From contig NZ_QJKB01000011.1 of assembly GCF_003201815.1 (NCBI RefSeq), positions 109,966-173,965 on the forward strand: a stretch of DNA of 64,000 bases. The letters are read 5' to 3'. The notes beneath the pieces are model-generated. The model was given only the letters and a program-made list of their open reading frames with translations. It was not told where the DNA came from and made no database searches. A program made the translations under genes and the position numbers. Position 1 is the stretch's first letter. Each line of letters starts with the position of its first letter. Source of the DNA: Undibacterium pigrum. Its GTDB lineage: Bacteria > Pseudomonadota > Gammaproteobacteria > Burkholderiales > Burkholderiaceae_D. Positions 8,048 to 17,881 of this stretch are shown piece by piece.

Positions 8048-9349
8048 TTACTTCAAACAGGCGGGTGTGATTTTTTTCTCAGCCGCATATTTGTTGGATG
8101 ACTCTTCCAGCATGGCGCGTGTCAAAGCCTTGTCACCGGTCACCCAGTTAGGCGTGATGGCTTTCCATTTGTCACCTGTCCATTGCTGTACCTTGACTGC
8201 GCCGGAACCTTCATGATCTTCGCAAGAAGTTTTTACAGGTGGGAACATGCCCATTGCTCCCAAAGCTTTTTGACGTGCTTCATCCACATTCAGGTTTTCA
8301 AAACCCCAGCGGATTTGCTCGGAAGTCATGAGCTTGCCCTTGCCGAATTTTTCCTGTGCTTTCAAAATGGCTTCTGTCCACAGGATAGCGGCAGTTACAC
8401 CACGCATGTGATACACAGTACCGACACGGGTTTTATCGCCGAGATTACCTTTGCCAGCCGCATACACCTTGCTGCGGATTTCATCCAGTACAGGATAATT
8501 GCCAGGCGTATTGAAAGTCATCGCGGTATAGCCTTTTGCAGCATCGCCAGCTGGAATTGCATCTTCTTCTGAACCTGCCCACCAGACGCCCAGCATTTTT
8601 TCGCGTGAATAGCCATTGCGTTGTGCAGTCTTGATCGCCACTGCATTCATGACGCCCCAGCCCCACAGGATCACATAGTCAGGATTGGCCTGGCGGATTT
8701 GCAGCCATTGCGATTGCTGTTCATTGCCAGGATGGGCAACCGGGATCTTGATAAGCTCGAAACCATATTGCTTGGCCTGTGCATCCAGTACCGGGATAGG
8801 TTCTTTACCGAAGGCAGAGTCGTGATACAGATGAACGATTTTCTTGCCCTTGAGTTTGTCCATGCCACCAGATTTATCGCCCAGGTATTTGGTCATGGCC
8901 GCAGCCTGGTTCCAGTAACTGGTGATCAGCGGGAAAACATAAGGGAAGACTTTGCCATTGGCTGCGTCAGACCGGCCATAGCCCAGCGTTGTCAAAGGAA
9001 TTTTATCTTCAGCAACACGGTCAAGAATGCCGTAGGCAATACCGGTAGAAAGCGGTTCTACCAGTGAGGCACCGCCCTGGGTTTTTTTCAGACGCTCATA
9101 GCATTCGACACCGCGCGAGGCATTGTATTCAGTCTCGCATTCTTCCCAGGAAATCTTGACGCCATTCAAGCCGCCCTTGGCATTCACCAGATTGAAGTAA
9201 TCGATGGCGCCGCCGTAAAAGCCCGAACCGCCAGCCGCATACGGGCCTACGCGATATGACAGAATGGGAATGAATTGATCATTCGCCTGGGCCGCATTGA
9301 CAGCACCCAGGATTGCCGAGGCCATCAGCAGGGATTTAAGCAGTTTCAT
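8048..9349 (-). CDS. Branched-chain-type ABC transporter periplasmic substrate-binding protein
   Basis: 433 aa, starting at an ATG with a strong AAGGAGACAAT ribosome site. The signal peptide is MKLLKSLLMASAILGAVNAAQA. The mature protein is a type 1 periplasmic binding fold (ILSYRVGPYAAGG start, LVEPLSTGIAYGILDRVAEDKIP, DYVILWGWGVMNAVAIKTAQ). It is longer than LivJ/LivK (about 370 aa), as is common for relatives linked to acyl-CoA ligases. The ligand is probably an organic or amino acid but cannot be read from sequence. Confidence 0.9.
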   Translation of the reverse strand: MKLLKSLLMASAILGAVNAAQANDQFIPILSYRVGPYAAGGSGFYGGAIDYFNLVNAKGGLNGVKISWEECETEYNASRGVECYERLKKTQGGASLVEPLSTGIAYGILDRVAEDKIPLTTLGYGRSDAANGKVFPYVFPLITSYWNQAAAMTKYLGDKSGGMDKLKGKKIVHLYHDSAFGKEPIPVLDAQAKQYGFELIKIPVAHPGNEQQSQWLQIRQANPDYVILWGWGVMNAVAIKTAQRNGYSREKMLGVWWAGSEEDAIPAGDAAKGYTAMTFNTPGNYPVLDEIRSKVYAAGKGNLGDKTRVGTVYHMRGVTAAILWTEAILKAQEKFGKGKLMTSEQIRWGFENLNVDEARQKALGAMGMFPPVKTSCEDHEGSGAVKVQQWTGDKWKAITPNWVTGDKALTRAMLEESSNKYAAEKKITPACLK

Positions 9350-9479
9350 ATTGTCTCCTTGTGGTTTTGGATGGATATTGCCTGATGCTTTTCTGGCTTT
9401 TTGTACAAATTTCTTACAAAACTGAAGCATCTTTATTATGAACTCTCTTTACTCTCGGTACTAATCTACTTGTAATCGC

Positions 9480-10538
9480 TTAATGCGGGAAAGGCCAGAG
9501 GCGCAGCTTCTCTTTTGTTATTTGCCACAACCTCGCCAGGCCATGTGGTTCTACAATCAGGAAGAAAATAATCAGTGCGCCAAATACCATCAGTTCCAGA
9601 TTGGATGCCACGTTGGTCGGCAAGGACAGGCCATGGGCAATCAGGTTCAGCACGATAGGCAGCAGGATGATGAAAGCCGAACCAAGGAAAGAGCCGAGTA
9701 TAGAACCTACACCACCGATGATGATCATGAACAGGATGCGGAAAGACAGGTCAAGGTTATAGGCTTCTGGCTCTACCGTGCCGAGGTAGGCGTAGGCATA
9801 CAGGGCACCTGCGATGCCACAGTAAAATGAAGATACTGCAAAGGCCAGTAACTTGGTACGCATGAGTCGAAAACCGATGACTTCTGCCGCTACGTCCATG
9901 TCACGCACAGCCATCCATGAGCGGCCCACGTTGGAACGCACCATATTCTTGGCCAGCATGGACATGACACAGACGACTGTCAGCGTCAGCAAATACTTTT
10001 TAACCGGTGTATTGATAGCCATGCCAAGTATCACCATTTCTTGCGCCGTGATGACGCCGGAAGAACTGTAATTGGTAAACCACTGTATCTTGGTCAGGCA
10101 CCAGACCACAAAGAATTGCGTTGCCAGCGTTGCTGCCGCCAGGTAAAAACCGCGTATGCGCAATGAGGGCAAACCAAAGGCAATACCCACCATGGCTGCC
10201 GACAGGCCACCAAGCACAAAAGCCAGCAAGACCGGGATGCCGGGTATGCGCAAGACAAAGTTATAAGAGGCAAAAGCGCCCACCGCCATGAAGGCCGCTG
10301 AACCTAGCGACAATTGACCCGCATAACCAGTCAGGATATTCAGGCCCAGTGCTGCCAGCGAGAAAATCAGGAAGGGGATGAAGATGGCTGAAAATGCATA
10401 ATTACTTGCGACGTTAGGCACGACGAAAAATGCCGCAAGCAAGACGATGGCAATACCTATACGGTCTTGCCTTATAGGAAAAATCTGGCTATCTGCCTGG
10501 TAACTCGTTTTAAACTGACCTGCTTCACGGTAGAACAT
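9480..10538 (-). CDS. livM: Branched-chain-type ABC transporter permease
   Basis: 352-aa integral membrane protein of the LivM class. It has a long N-terminal cytoplasmic lead (about 30 residues) and many hydrophobic segments, with the conserved LNILTGYAGQLSLGSAAFMAVGAF and IIIGGVGSILGSFLGSAFI motifs. It pairs with LivH at 10581 to form the channel. The gap to the downstream binding-protein gene is about 130 bp. Confidence 0.93.
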   Translation of the reverse strand: MFYREAGQFKTSYQADSQIFPIRQDRIGIAIVLLAAFFVVPNVASNYAFSAIFIPFLIFSLAALGLNILTGYAGQLSLGSAAFMAVGAFASYNFVLRIPGIPVLLAFVLGGLSAAMVGIAFGLPSLRIRGFYLAAATLATQFFVVWCLTKIQWFTNYSSSGVITAQEMVILGMAINTPVKKYLLTLTVVCVMSMLAKNMVRSNVGRSWMAVRDMDVAAEVIGFRLMRTKLLAFAVSSFYCGIAGALYAYAYLGTVEPEAYNLDLSFRILFMIIIGGVGSILGSFLGSAFIILLPIVLNLIAHGLSLPTNVASNLELMVFGALIIFFLIVEPHGLARLWQITKEKLRLWPFPH

Positions 10539-10580
10539 GTTGTTCCTCTACTCTGCTAATTTTGCTGAACTACAGGACAA

Positions 10581-11483
10581 TTAAATCCTGCGTATGATTT
10601 TTTCACCAAACAAACCTTCTGGCCTGACCAGCAGGAACAGCAGTGCCAGCACATACGGGAACCAGCCCTCTATGCCGCCGCCAACCAGCGGTCCTATATA
10701 CACTTCTGCCAGTTTTTCAGATGCGCCTATGATGAGGCCGCCAACAATCGCACCGGGGACAGAAGTGAAACCACCCAAGATCAATACAGGCAAGGCTTTC
10801 AGCGCAACAAAGGTCAGCGCAAACTGCACACCATTACGCGCACCCCACAGCAAGCCAGCAACCAGGGCGACAAAACCGGCAACCGCCCAGACTATGCCCC
10901 AGATCTGTTGCAGTGGAATACCAACAGCCAGCGCCGCCTGGTGATCATCTGCCACTGCACGCAAGGCGCGGCCTATCTTGGTTTTGGAAAACAGCAGAGC
11001 CAGGCCAGTCACCAGCAGTGCGCAGATCAACGCAGCAATCACATCGAATTGCGATACCAGGATATTGAATTTCTCCATGAAATATTCTATGGGCACATCG
11101 TCGATAGGCAATGTCAGTTTGTGTGGTTGCGAGCCCCACAATAATTGCGCCAGGCCTTCGATGAAAAAGGTCAGGCCTATGGTTGCCATGAACAAGGTAA
11201 TCTCAGGCTGGTTGACCAGTGGGCGCAACACTACCCGCTCGATTGCCAGCCCCAGTGCCACCATCACCAGCATGGTCAGTGGTATCGCCAGCCATAGCGA
11301 CATTTCAAACTTCTCGGTCAGGCCTACGCAGGTCAGTGCGGCAAAAAATACCATTGCACCCTGCGCAAAATTGAAGACGCCTGAGGCTTTGTAGATCAAC
11401 ACAAAACCCAGCGCGACCAGCGCATACATCACACCGGACAACAAGCCACCGATAAACACTTCAAAGAAAAAACTGATATTCAT
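10581..11483 (-). CDS. livH: Branched-chain-type ABC transporter permease
   Basis: 300-aa LivH-class permease: the N-terminal GLLSGVMYALVALGFVLIYKASGVFNFAQGA motif, about eight hydrophobic helices, and the terminal LLFLLVRPEGLFG motif. It sits 42 bp before livM in one operon. A long inverted repeat separates it from the upstream livG. Confidence 0.93.
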   Translation of the reverse strand: MNISFFFEVFIGGLLSGVMYALVALGFVLIYKASGVFNFAQGAMVFFAALTCVGLTEKFEMSLWLAIPLTMLVMVALGLAIERVVLRPLVNQPEITLFMATIGLTFFIEGLAQLLWGSQPHKLTLPIDDVPIEYFMEKFNILVSQFDVIAALICALLVTGLALLFSKTKIGRALRAVADDHQAALAVGIPLQQIWGIVWAVAGFVALVAGLLWGARNGVQFALTFVALKALPVLILGGFTSVPGAIVGGLIIGASEKLAEVYIGPLVGGGIEGWFPYVLALLFLLVRPEGLFGEKIIRRI

Positions 11484-11540
11484 TTATAGCTCTCAGCTTA
11501 CGTTAAGCAAACATGAATGTTGAACAAAAAGACCTCTCAA

Positions 11541-11628
11541 CACAGAGACACTGAGACACAGAGAAAGGCAAGAGAAAAACAAGAACAGATTTTCTCTGGT
11601 TTTTCCTCTGTGTCTCTGTGCCTCTGTG
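11541..11628. repeat. Long inverted repeat between livG and livH
   Basis: A 24-bp arm starting CACAGAGACACTGAG pairs with CCTCTGTGTCTCTGTG (two mismatches) across a 38-bp spacer. The motif is CTCTGTG-rich on both arms. It could act as an RNA hairpin that lowers expression of the genes after livG, or be a dispersed repeat seen once here. Confidence 0.7.
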
Positions 11629-11654
11629 GTTAGTGGTTTTAAGGTTTCGCATCT

Positions 11655-12443
11655 TTAATGTGCAACACCAAGATAGGCATTAATCACTTCCTGATTCGCC
11701 AGCACTTCCGCAGGCGTGCCATCACCGATTTTCTTGCCGTAATCAAGCACGACCACGCGGTCAGAAATATCCATGACCACGCCCATATCATGTTCAATCA
11801 AAACGATGGTGGTGCCGAGCTGGTCATTGACATCGAGGATGAAGCGGCTCATGTCCTGTTTTTCTTCGACGTTCATGCCCGCCATGGGTTCATCGAGCAA
11901 TAAAATTTCAGGCTCGGCTGCCAGCGCACGTCCCAGTTCCACACGTTTTTGCAAGCCGTAGGAAAGTCGGCCTACCGGTATCTTGCGTATATGCTGGATT
12001 TCCAGGAAGTCGATAATCTCTTCCACCTTTTCACGGTGGGCAATTTCTTCTTTTTGTGCAGGGCCCCAGTACAAGGCCTGCATGAGGAAATTGCTTTTCA
12101 TTTTCAGGTTGCGGCCTGTCATGATGTTGTCGAGCACGCTCATGCCTTTGAACAGGGCGATGTTCTGGAAAGTCCTGGCGATGCCACTCTTGGCTGCCGC
12201 ATAGGTATTCATGTCCTTGCGATGCTGGCCGCGGTAAGTAATGTCGCCTTGCTGCGGACGGTACACGCCATTGATGACATTCAGCATCGAACTTTTGCCT
12301 GCACCGTTAGGGCCTATGATGGCGCGTATTTCATGTTCCCTGACGTTGAAGGAAATATTCGTCAAGGCCTTGACGCCGCCAAAGGCCAGCGAGATGCCTT
12401 GCAAGTCCAGGATGACTTCACCGATTTTTCTGTTGTCTGCCAT
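11655..12443 (-). CDS. livG: Branched-chain-type ABC transporter ATP-binding protein
   Basis: 262-aa LivG-class ATPase. Walker A is GPNGAGKSS, the signature region is LSYGLQKRVELGRAL, and Walker B is EILLLDEPMAGM; the switch histidine is in VLIEHDMGVV. The C-terminal LANQEVINAYLG is the usual LivG end. It begins 11 bp after the AMP-ligase gene, so the two are co-transcribed. Confidence 0.94.
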   Translation of the reverse strand: MADNRKIGEVILDLQGISLAFGGVKALTNISFNVREHEIRAIIGPNGAGKSSMLNVINGVYRPQQGDITYRGQHRKDMNTYAAAKSGIARTFQNIALFKGMSVLDNIMTGRNLKMKSNFLMQALYWGPAQKEEIAHREKVEEIIDFLEIQHIRKIPVGRLSYGLQKRVELGRALAAEPEILLLDEPMAGMNVEEKQDMSRFILDVNDQLGTTIVLIEHDMGVVMDISDRVVVLDYGKKIGDGTPAEVLANQEVINAYLGVAH

Positions 12444-12454
12444 TTATATATTCC

Positions 12455-14407
12455 TTATGCAGCCAGCTTTTGGGCAGAAAATGTTTTGACATCGCTGATA
12501 TGCAAATCGGCACTGACCTTGCCCTGGCGGCCATCTTCAAACTTGACCAGGGTTTCTATGAATTGCGAACGTTTGTCTGAATACAGGGCGTCTATCAGCA
12601 CCGCATATTTTTCCGCAATGAATTTGCGTCTTACTTTGCGAGTGCGGGTCAGTTCATCATCATCGGGATCGAGTTCCTTGTGCAGTACCAGGAAGCGGTG
12701 TATCTGCGTACCTGCCATCAAGTCTTCGCTGGCGAGATCAGCATTTACTTTTTCTATGCACGACAATATCAATTGATAAGTCTCGGCCTTGGCTGCCAGG
12801 TCGGTATAACCAGAGTAGGCTATGCCACGTCTTTCTGACCAGTTGCCGACAGCTTCCATATCAATATTGATGAAGGCACAAACTGTATCGCGCTCATGAC
12901 CAAAGGCCACGGCTTCCTTGATGAAGGGGAAGAACTTGAGTTTGTTTTCTATATAGTTGGGCGCGAAGATATCGCCCTGCTTCATCTTGCCTACATCGGC
13001 TGCGCGGTCAATGATTTTCAGATGACCATCCTGGTCAAAGATGCCTGCGTCACCGGTATGGAAATAACCTTGCTCATCCATGACTTCTGCCGTTGCATCG
13101 GGGCGTTTGTAGTAACCAGTCAGCATCGCATCTGACCTGACCAGCACTTCACCATTCGGCGCGAGCTTGACTTCAACACCAGGTGCCGCCGCACCTACGC
13201 TGTCAAACTTGATCTTGCCATCAGGTTGCAGGCAGACATAGGCACAGGTTTCAGTGGAACCATATAGCTGCTTGAGGTTGACACCGATGGAACGATAAAA
13301 GCGGAACAGATCAGGGCCGATAGCAGCACCGGCAGTGTAGGCGACGCGCACTCGTGATAAACCCAGCACGTTTTTCAGCGGGCCATAAATCAACAGATTG
13401 CCTAGTGCATATTGCAGGCGGTCCATGCCGCTGACGGCTTTGCCATCAAGTATGTCAGAACCAACACGGCGTGCCAGGTCCATGAAATGGGCAAACAGTT
13501 TGCGCTTGATGCTGCCCGCATCTTCCATGCGTATCATGACCGTGGTCAGCATGTTTTCAAACACGCGTGGCGGGGCGAAATAATAGGTGGGGCCAACTTC
13601 GCGCAAGTCTGTCATCACGGTTTCACTGGACTCCGGGCAATTCACGGTAAAGCCAGCGGCCATGGCCTGGGCGAAGGAAAACAAATGATCACCTACCCAG
13701 GCCATGGGCAGATAAGACAGGATATCTTCCTGCGCTGTGAGCTGGTCGAATTCCATGCCGCCTACCGCAGCCGTCATGAAAGAACGGTGCGACTGGCAGA
13801 CGCCCTTGGGCTTGCCTGTGGTACCTGAGGTGTACAGCATGACAGCGGTGTCATCTGGCTGGCCAAGCTCTACTTCTTTCATGAAAAAATCGGGATGGGC
13901 GATATCGTAAGCACGTCCCAGTTCTTGCAGGGCTGCGTAGGATGTCAGTTCCGGCTGATGGTAATGACGCATGCCGCGGTCGTCATCAAAAGCGATATGC
14001 TGTATGCCTGCATACTGTTGCTTGATTTCGAGCAGCTTATCAACCTGCTCCTGGTCTTCGACAATCGCAAAGACGATCTCGGCATTTTCCAGCACATAGG
14101 CCATGTCGGCAGCCGGTGCATCCTGATACAGCGGCACAGGTATGCCGCCCAGGCATTGCGCGGCGGCCATGGCCCAGTACAGGCGTGGGCGGTTGTCACC
14201 GATGATGGCGAGGTTCATGCCGCGTTTGAAACCCTGTGCGGCCAGGCCGCAGGCGAGGGCGCGCACTTCTGCATTGACTTGCTGCCAGTTCCAGGTTTGC
14301 CAGATACCCAGGTCTTTTTCCCGGAAGGCCGGATGTTGCGGCCGTGTTTTCCCATGCTGCAATAACAACCTGGGAAAAGTCGAATTCGCTGCTTCTTTTT
14401 GATTCAT
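12455..14407 (-). CDS. Long-chain acyl-CoA synthetase-like AMP-dependent ligase
   Basis: 650-aa adenylate-forming enzyme. The P-loop is MLYTSGTTGKPKGV, the adenine motif is QLYGSTETCAYVC, and the hinge region is GYFHTGDAGIFDQDGHLKIIDRAADVGKMKQGDIFAP. It has the length and layout of FadD/FAA-type synthetases that activate fatty or aryl-alkanoic acids. It is the first gene of the minus-strand transporter operon, an arrangement I recall as recurrent in Burkholderiales. It suggests coupling of uptake to activation. The substrate is not determinable here. Confidence 0.9.
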   Translation of the reverse strand: MNQKEAANSTFPRLLLQHGKTRPQHPAFREKDLGIWQTWNWQQVNAEVRALACGLAAQGFKRGMNLAIIGDNRPRLYWAMAAAQCLGGIPVPLYQDAPAADMAYVLENAEIVFAIVEDQEQVDKLLEIKQQYAGIQHIAFDDDRGMRHYHQPELTSYAALQELGRAYDIAHPDFFMKEVELGQPDDTAVMLYTSGTTGKPKGVCQSHRSFMTAAVGGMEFDQLTAQEDILSYLPMAWVGDHLFSFAQAMAAGFTVNCPESSETVMTDLREVGPTYYFAPPRVFENMLTTVMIRMEDAGSIKRKLFAHFMDLARRVGSDILDGKAVSGMDRLQYALGNLLIYGPLKNVLGLSRVRVAYTAGAAIGPDLFRFYRSIGVNLKQLYGSTETCAYVCLQPDGKIKFDSVGAAAPGVEVKLAPNGEVLVRSDAMLTGYYKRPDATAEVMDEQGYFHTGDAGIFDQDGHLKIIDRAADVGKMKQGDIFAPNYIENKLKFFPFIKEAVAFGHERDTVCAFINIDMEAVGNWSERRGIAYSGYTDLAAKAETYQLILSCIEKVNADLASEDLMAGTQIHRFLVLHKELDPDDDELTRTRKVRRKFIAEKYAVLIDALYSDKRSQFIETLVKFEDGRQGKVSADLHISDVKTFSAQKLAA

Positions 14408-14711
14408 GTCTCCACCACTTAGCCTGTTGTTTGGGGCTTATTTATTGTGAGTGTCCTGATCCCCTCTTACAACATGCTTACGCCTGGCTTACATGCAGCT
14501 GAGAGGACAAATTTACGGTAGGTATTGTAGTGGCAAGCTGCAATGCGTTGCCTTTGAGTGCCTGCAGTCTTCGCTGCAATGGTCAACTCGCTTACAATGT
14601 CTCCGTAATTCTTTTTGTTGAAGCGATAGTAGACCCTTCAGGGGCCGGTGGTTGTCATTCGACTGACAATCTGAAAAATTGAAGCAATTATCTGTGGTGC
14701 GTTGCACAAAT
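14408..14711. promoter_or_regulatory. Divergent control region with Crp/Fnr-like palindrome
   Basis: This 304-bp gap separates the ligase/transporter operon from the Crp/Fnr gene. At 14652-14669 is the palindrome TTGTCA-N6-TGACAA, whose spacing matches Crp/Fnr-family operators but whose half-site differs from the TGTGA type found elsewhere in the window. It lies about 43 bp before the ATG of the regulator, a natural place for autoregulation. I saw no second copy near the operon start. Function is inferred. Confidence 0.45.
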
Positions 14712-15413
14712 ATGACAAAAAAAATCAGCGACCCTAAAGAGCGGTTTGCCAAGTCCATCTGGGCCAGCATGCTGGCTCCGGAACATATGCAAAAGGTGGA
14801 AGATGAAGTCGTTGAACGTTTCATCCCCGCCGGTGGCTATGTCTGTCGCAAGGGGGATACGGTAGATTACTGGATGGGTGTCATCGATGGCTTTTTGAAG
14901 ATGAGCAGTATCTCGCCGGATGGCAAGACGGTAACCTTCAGTTGCATGCTGGCAGGTGGCTGGTTTGGTGAAGGCTCGCTGCTGAAGACCGAGCCGCGTC
15001 GCTATGATGTGGTGGCCCTGCGTGATACCCGTGTCGCCTATATGCCGCGCACTACCTTTAGCTATTTGCTGGATAACAGCATTCCGTTTAACCGCTTTCT
15101 CTTGCATCAGTTGAATGAACGCCTGGGCCTGTTTATCTCGCTGGTGGAATATGACCGCATGCTCGACCCTGATACCCGCGTTGCCCGTTGCCTGGCAGCC
15201 ATGTTCCACCCTTACCTGAACCCTGGCTTGAAAGCTGGTAGTAGCATGCAGATCCAGATATCGCAGGAAGAAATAGGTTATATCTCCAGCGTATCGCGCC
15301 AGCGCGCCAATCAGGCCCTGCAATTGCTGGAAAAGAAAAACTTGCTGAGCGTGGATTATGGTGGCATCACCATACTTGATCTTGAAGGCCTGCGCCGCTT
15401 CCCGGAAGAATGA
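14712..15413 (+). CDS. Crp/Fnr family transcriptional regulator (transporter-linked)
   Basis: 233 aa from the ATG at 14712; a TTG at 14679 would add 11 residues, and neither has a clear ribosome site. Residues 35-135 form the cyclic-nucleotide-type beta roll, with FGEGSLL near 85-91. The arginine-serine expected in a cAMP pocket is replaced by RRY (96-98), so cAMP is an unlikely ligand. No FNR cysteine cluster is present. The C-terminal winged helix has a recognition helix around SVSRQRANQAL (193-203), unlike that of E. coli CRP. Divergent from the ligase/ABC operon, it probably controls it. Confidence 0.85.
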   Translation: MTKKISDPKERFAKSIWASMLAPEHMQKVEDEVVERFIPAGGYVCRKGDTVDYWMGVIDGFLKMSSISPDGKTVTFSCMLAGGWFGEGSLLKTEPRRYDVVALRDTRVAYMPRTTFSYLLDNSIPFNRFLLHQLNERLGLFISLVEYDRMLDPDTRVARCLAAMFHPYLNPGLKAGSSMQIQISQEEIGYISSVSRQRANQALQLLEKKNLLSVDYGGITILDLEGLRRFPEE

Positions 15414-15416
15414 AGC

Positions 15417-16259
15417 ATGAAGACCCTGAATATCATAGGTGTAGGCAAGGTAGGCAAGGTGCTGGCCAAAAATTTCCTGCGTCAGCAGCAATTTGCCATA
15501 CAGCAGGTATTGAACCGCAGCATGGCAAGTGCCAGCACTGCCGTAGCCTGGCTGGGTGCTGGGCGGGCAGTCGATGCCATCGCACAATTGCAGCCAGCCG
15601 ATGTGACCATGCTGACAGTCAGCGATGACCAGATTACCAGTGTTTGCCAGCAACTGGCAGATGCCGGTTTGCTGAAGGATGGCAGCGTCATCTTTCATTG
15701 CAGCGGTGCCAAGGCATCGACAGAATTGCAGGCCGCCAGAATGGCAGGCGCAACTGTTGCCAGTGTCCATCCAGTGCGCAGTTTTGCCAATGTTGATTTG
15801 CTGGCAGAACAATTTGTCGGCACGATATGCAGTCTGGAAGGTGATGAGGCTGCGCTGGCTGTATTGGTGCCTGCCTTGCAGGCCATAGGTGCAGAGACGG
15901 TCATCATCCAGGCTGAGAATAAATTGCTGTATCACGCAGGTTCTGTGTTTGCCAGCAATTATCTGGTGACCCTGATGGAAGTCGCTTTGCGTACTTACCA
16001 GGCGGCGGGCATACCTGCAGAAGTCGCGCAAAAGATGGCGGCACCGCTGGCAAGACAGACTCTGGAAAATGTCTTCGCCCTGGGCACGCAGGCAGCACTG
16101 ACTGGCCCTATTGCGCGCGGCGACATGCAGACCGTCGTCCTACAGCAAAGCAGGCTCAGTGAATGGGACCAGCAGGCAGGTGACTTGTACCGGGTATTTA
16201 CGCAGCCGACCGTAGATTTGGCGGCTGCACGCATATCTGATTCTCACTCGGAGAAGTAG
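15417..16259 (+). CDS. Rossmann-like and DUF2520 domain protein
   Basis: 280 aa, starting three bases after the Crp/Fnr stop and so co-transcribed. The N-terminal NAD(P)-binding fold is shown by LNIIGVGKVGKVLAKNF (residues 4-20), with FHCSGAKAS and VASVHPVRSFAN in the ketopantoate-reductase-like part. The C-terminal half (about 150-270) is the helical DUF2520 region (KLLYHAGSVFASNYLVTLMEVA). Probably an oxidoreductase of unknown substrate. The last 16 bases overlap the convergent GGDEF gene. Confidence 0.85.
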   Translation: MKTLNIIGVGKVGKVLAKNFLRQQQFAIQQVLNRSMASASTAVAWLGAGRAVDAIAQLQPADVTMLTVSDDQITSVCQQLADAGLLKDGSVIFHCSGAKASTELQAARMAGATVASVHPVRSFANVDLLAEQFVGTICSLEGDEAALAVLVPALQAIGAETVIIQAENKLLYHAGSVFASNYLVTLMEVALRTYQAAGIPAEVAQKMAAPLARQTLENVFALGTQAALTGPIARGDMQTVVLQQSRLSEWDQQAGDLYRVFTQPTVDLAAARISDSHSEK

Positions 16260-17731
16260 ACACTGTTACGGCCATTTTCCTTGGCCTGATACAGGGCCAG
16301 GTCGGCACGTTCAAATACGCTGGCTTCGCTTTCCTTGTCCTTGCATTCTGCCACGCCCATGCTGACGGTAATCGACAAGCGGGTGCGTGTCAGGTCAGTG
16401 GTGCGCGAGAAGTCATTATTGGCGATGGTGTTGCGCAGGTTCTCAGCGATCGAAGTGGCTTTTTCCAGCGTGCAGTTTTTCAGCAAGATCAAAAATTCTT
16501 CACCGCCCCAGCGGCAAATGATGTCGCTTTCACGCAATGAGCGCTTGGATATCAGAGCAATTTCCTTGAGCACATGGTCGCCTACCAGATGGCCTTGCTT
16601 GTCATTGACCTTCTTGAAGAAATCTATATCCAGCAAGACCACGCACATGGGCTGGCGTGAGCGTTCGCTATCAAGCAGCGCCTGCTGGAAGACAAAATCA
16701 AAGGCCTGGCGGTTCAGCAAATTGGTCAGGGTATCTGTCGATGCAGACTTTTCCAGCCTTCTCTGGTAGCGCCTGACAGTCAGTAGCAAGATCGCCAGTA
16801 TGACCAGGGTAATGCCTGCACTGATGGCGATATTGATCAGGAAGACATTTTGCAGGGGCTTGATCTCATTTCCCATTTCCTGCTCTACCAGCAAATGCCA
16901 GCCCAGCTCAGGGATGAAACGTGCATTGACGAGTATGGTTTCTGTGCCGTTCTTGTATTCAAGGTGCTGTGATTCACTCTTGCGATTCGCCAGGATTTGC
17001 GGTGCCAGGCTACCCAGGCCCGGCATGGCGCTCAGGTTACTGCGTATCTTTTTCATATTATTGCCTGCCAGGGCAATATTGCCTTTCTGGTCGACGAAAA
17101 AAATATTCCTGCGGAAACGGGTCTGGTAACTGTCTATCAGGTTCTTCATGGTATCGAGCGTCAGGCCTATGCCGGTGACGCCGATGAACTTGCCTGAATA
17201 ATCAAGAATACGGTAATTGATGAAGATGGTCATGGTGTCGCGATTGGCCATGTCGATATCGACATTGGTTTCATAATCGCTTTTCAGGCTACGCACCCGG
17301 AAAAACCACTGGTCACGTGGCTCGGTATCGCTGATGGTTTTCAGCACGCCGTCAGCATGATAATAATTGCGGGTCTGGTCAGATATCAGGAAGCTGGAAA
17401 TCGCATGGTTCTTTTGCTTGATTTCTTTCAGGTACTTGACGATCTGGTCTTTGTCTTCTTCACCATTGATGATCCAGTCGCGCAAAAAAGTATCATGCGC
17501 CATCTGGGACGAGACAAATACAGGGCGCAATATGTCTTTCTGGATTTCAGAATAGACATTGTCACCGGTGATGGGCAGGGTTTGCTCGGAGATGCCTTGT
17601 TGTATGGCATCGCGGGAAACGACAAAAGATGCCACGGTCGTGGACACAAAACCTGCAATCAGGATCAGGGATAGCCATACCAGCAGACCGTATTTTTTTA
17701 ACATTTTTTGCATGAATGATAGACGGAGCAT
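16244..17731 (-). CDS. Cache-domain diguanylate cyclase
   Basis: 495-aa inner-membrane sensor that makes cyclic di-GMP. Transmembrane helices lie at about 14-36 and 300-322. Between them is a double-Cache periplasmic sensor (QTRNYYHADGVLKTISDTEPRDQWF, TNVDIDMANRD, YSGKFIGVTGIGLTLDTM). The GGDEF domain has the active motif GGEEF and, five residues before it, an RESD inhibitory-site motif, so it should be active and product-inhibited. An exact TGTGA-N6-TCACA palindrome lies about 150 bp upstream, which suggests cAMP-CRP control. Confidence 0.95.
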   Translation of the reverse strand: MLRLSFMQKMLKKYGLLVWLSLILIAGFVSTTVASFVVSRDAIQQGISEQTLPITGDNVYSEIQKDILRPVFVSSQMAHDTFLRDWIINGEEDKDQIVKYLKEIKQKNHAISSFLISDQTRNYYHADGVLKTISDTEPRDQWFFRVRSLKSDYETNVDIDMANRDTMTIFINYRILDYSGKFIGVTGIGLTLDTMKNLIDSYQTRFRRNIFFVDQKGNIALAGNNMKKIRSNLSAMPGLGSLAPQILANRKSESQHLEYKNGTETILVNARFIPELGWHLLVEQEMGNEIKPLQNVFLINIAISAGITLVILAILLLTVRRYQRRLEKSASTDTLTNLLNRQAFDFVFQQALLDSERSRQPMCVVLLDIDFFKKVNDKQGHLVGDHVLKEIALISKRSLRESDIICRWGGEEFLILLKNCTLEKATSIAENLRNTIANNDFSRTTDLTRTRLSITVSMGVAECKDKESEASVFERADLALYQAKENGRNSVYFSE

Positions 17732-17881
17732 GAGCGTGAGGTTTGCCGCAAGATAATACTATAAACCTATGCTGATTCTGGTCATTTTCGAGTCAAACGA
17801 CTGTGTCTTGCAGTAGTTTTGAGCACAATCAGATGATATTGCATGATGTTTCATGCAGCGTGTGCGATTTTTAAGGGGGGT

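Noticed and set aside
14688..16031. 447-codon open frame on the minus strand
   Set aside because: Antisense to both the Crp/Fnr and DUF2520 genes, which have clear domain motifs.
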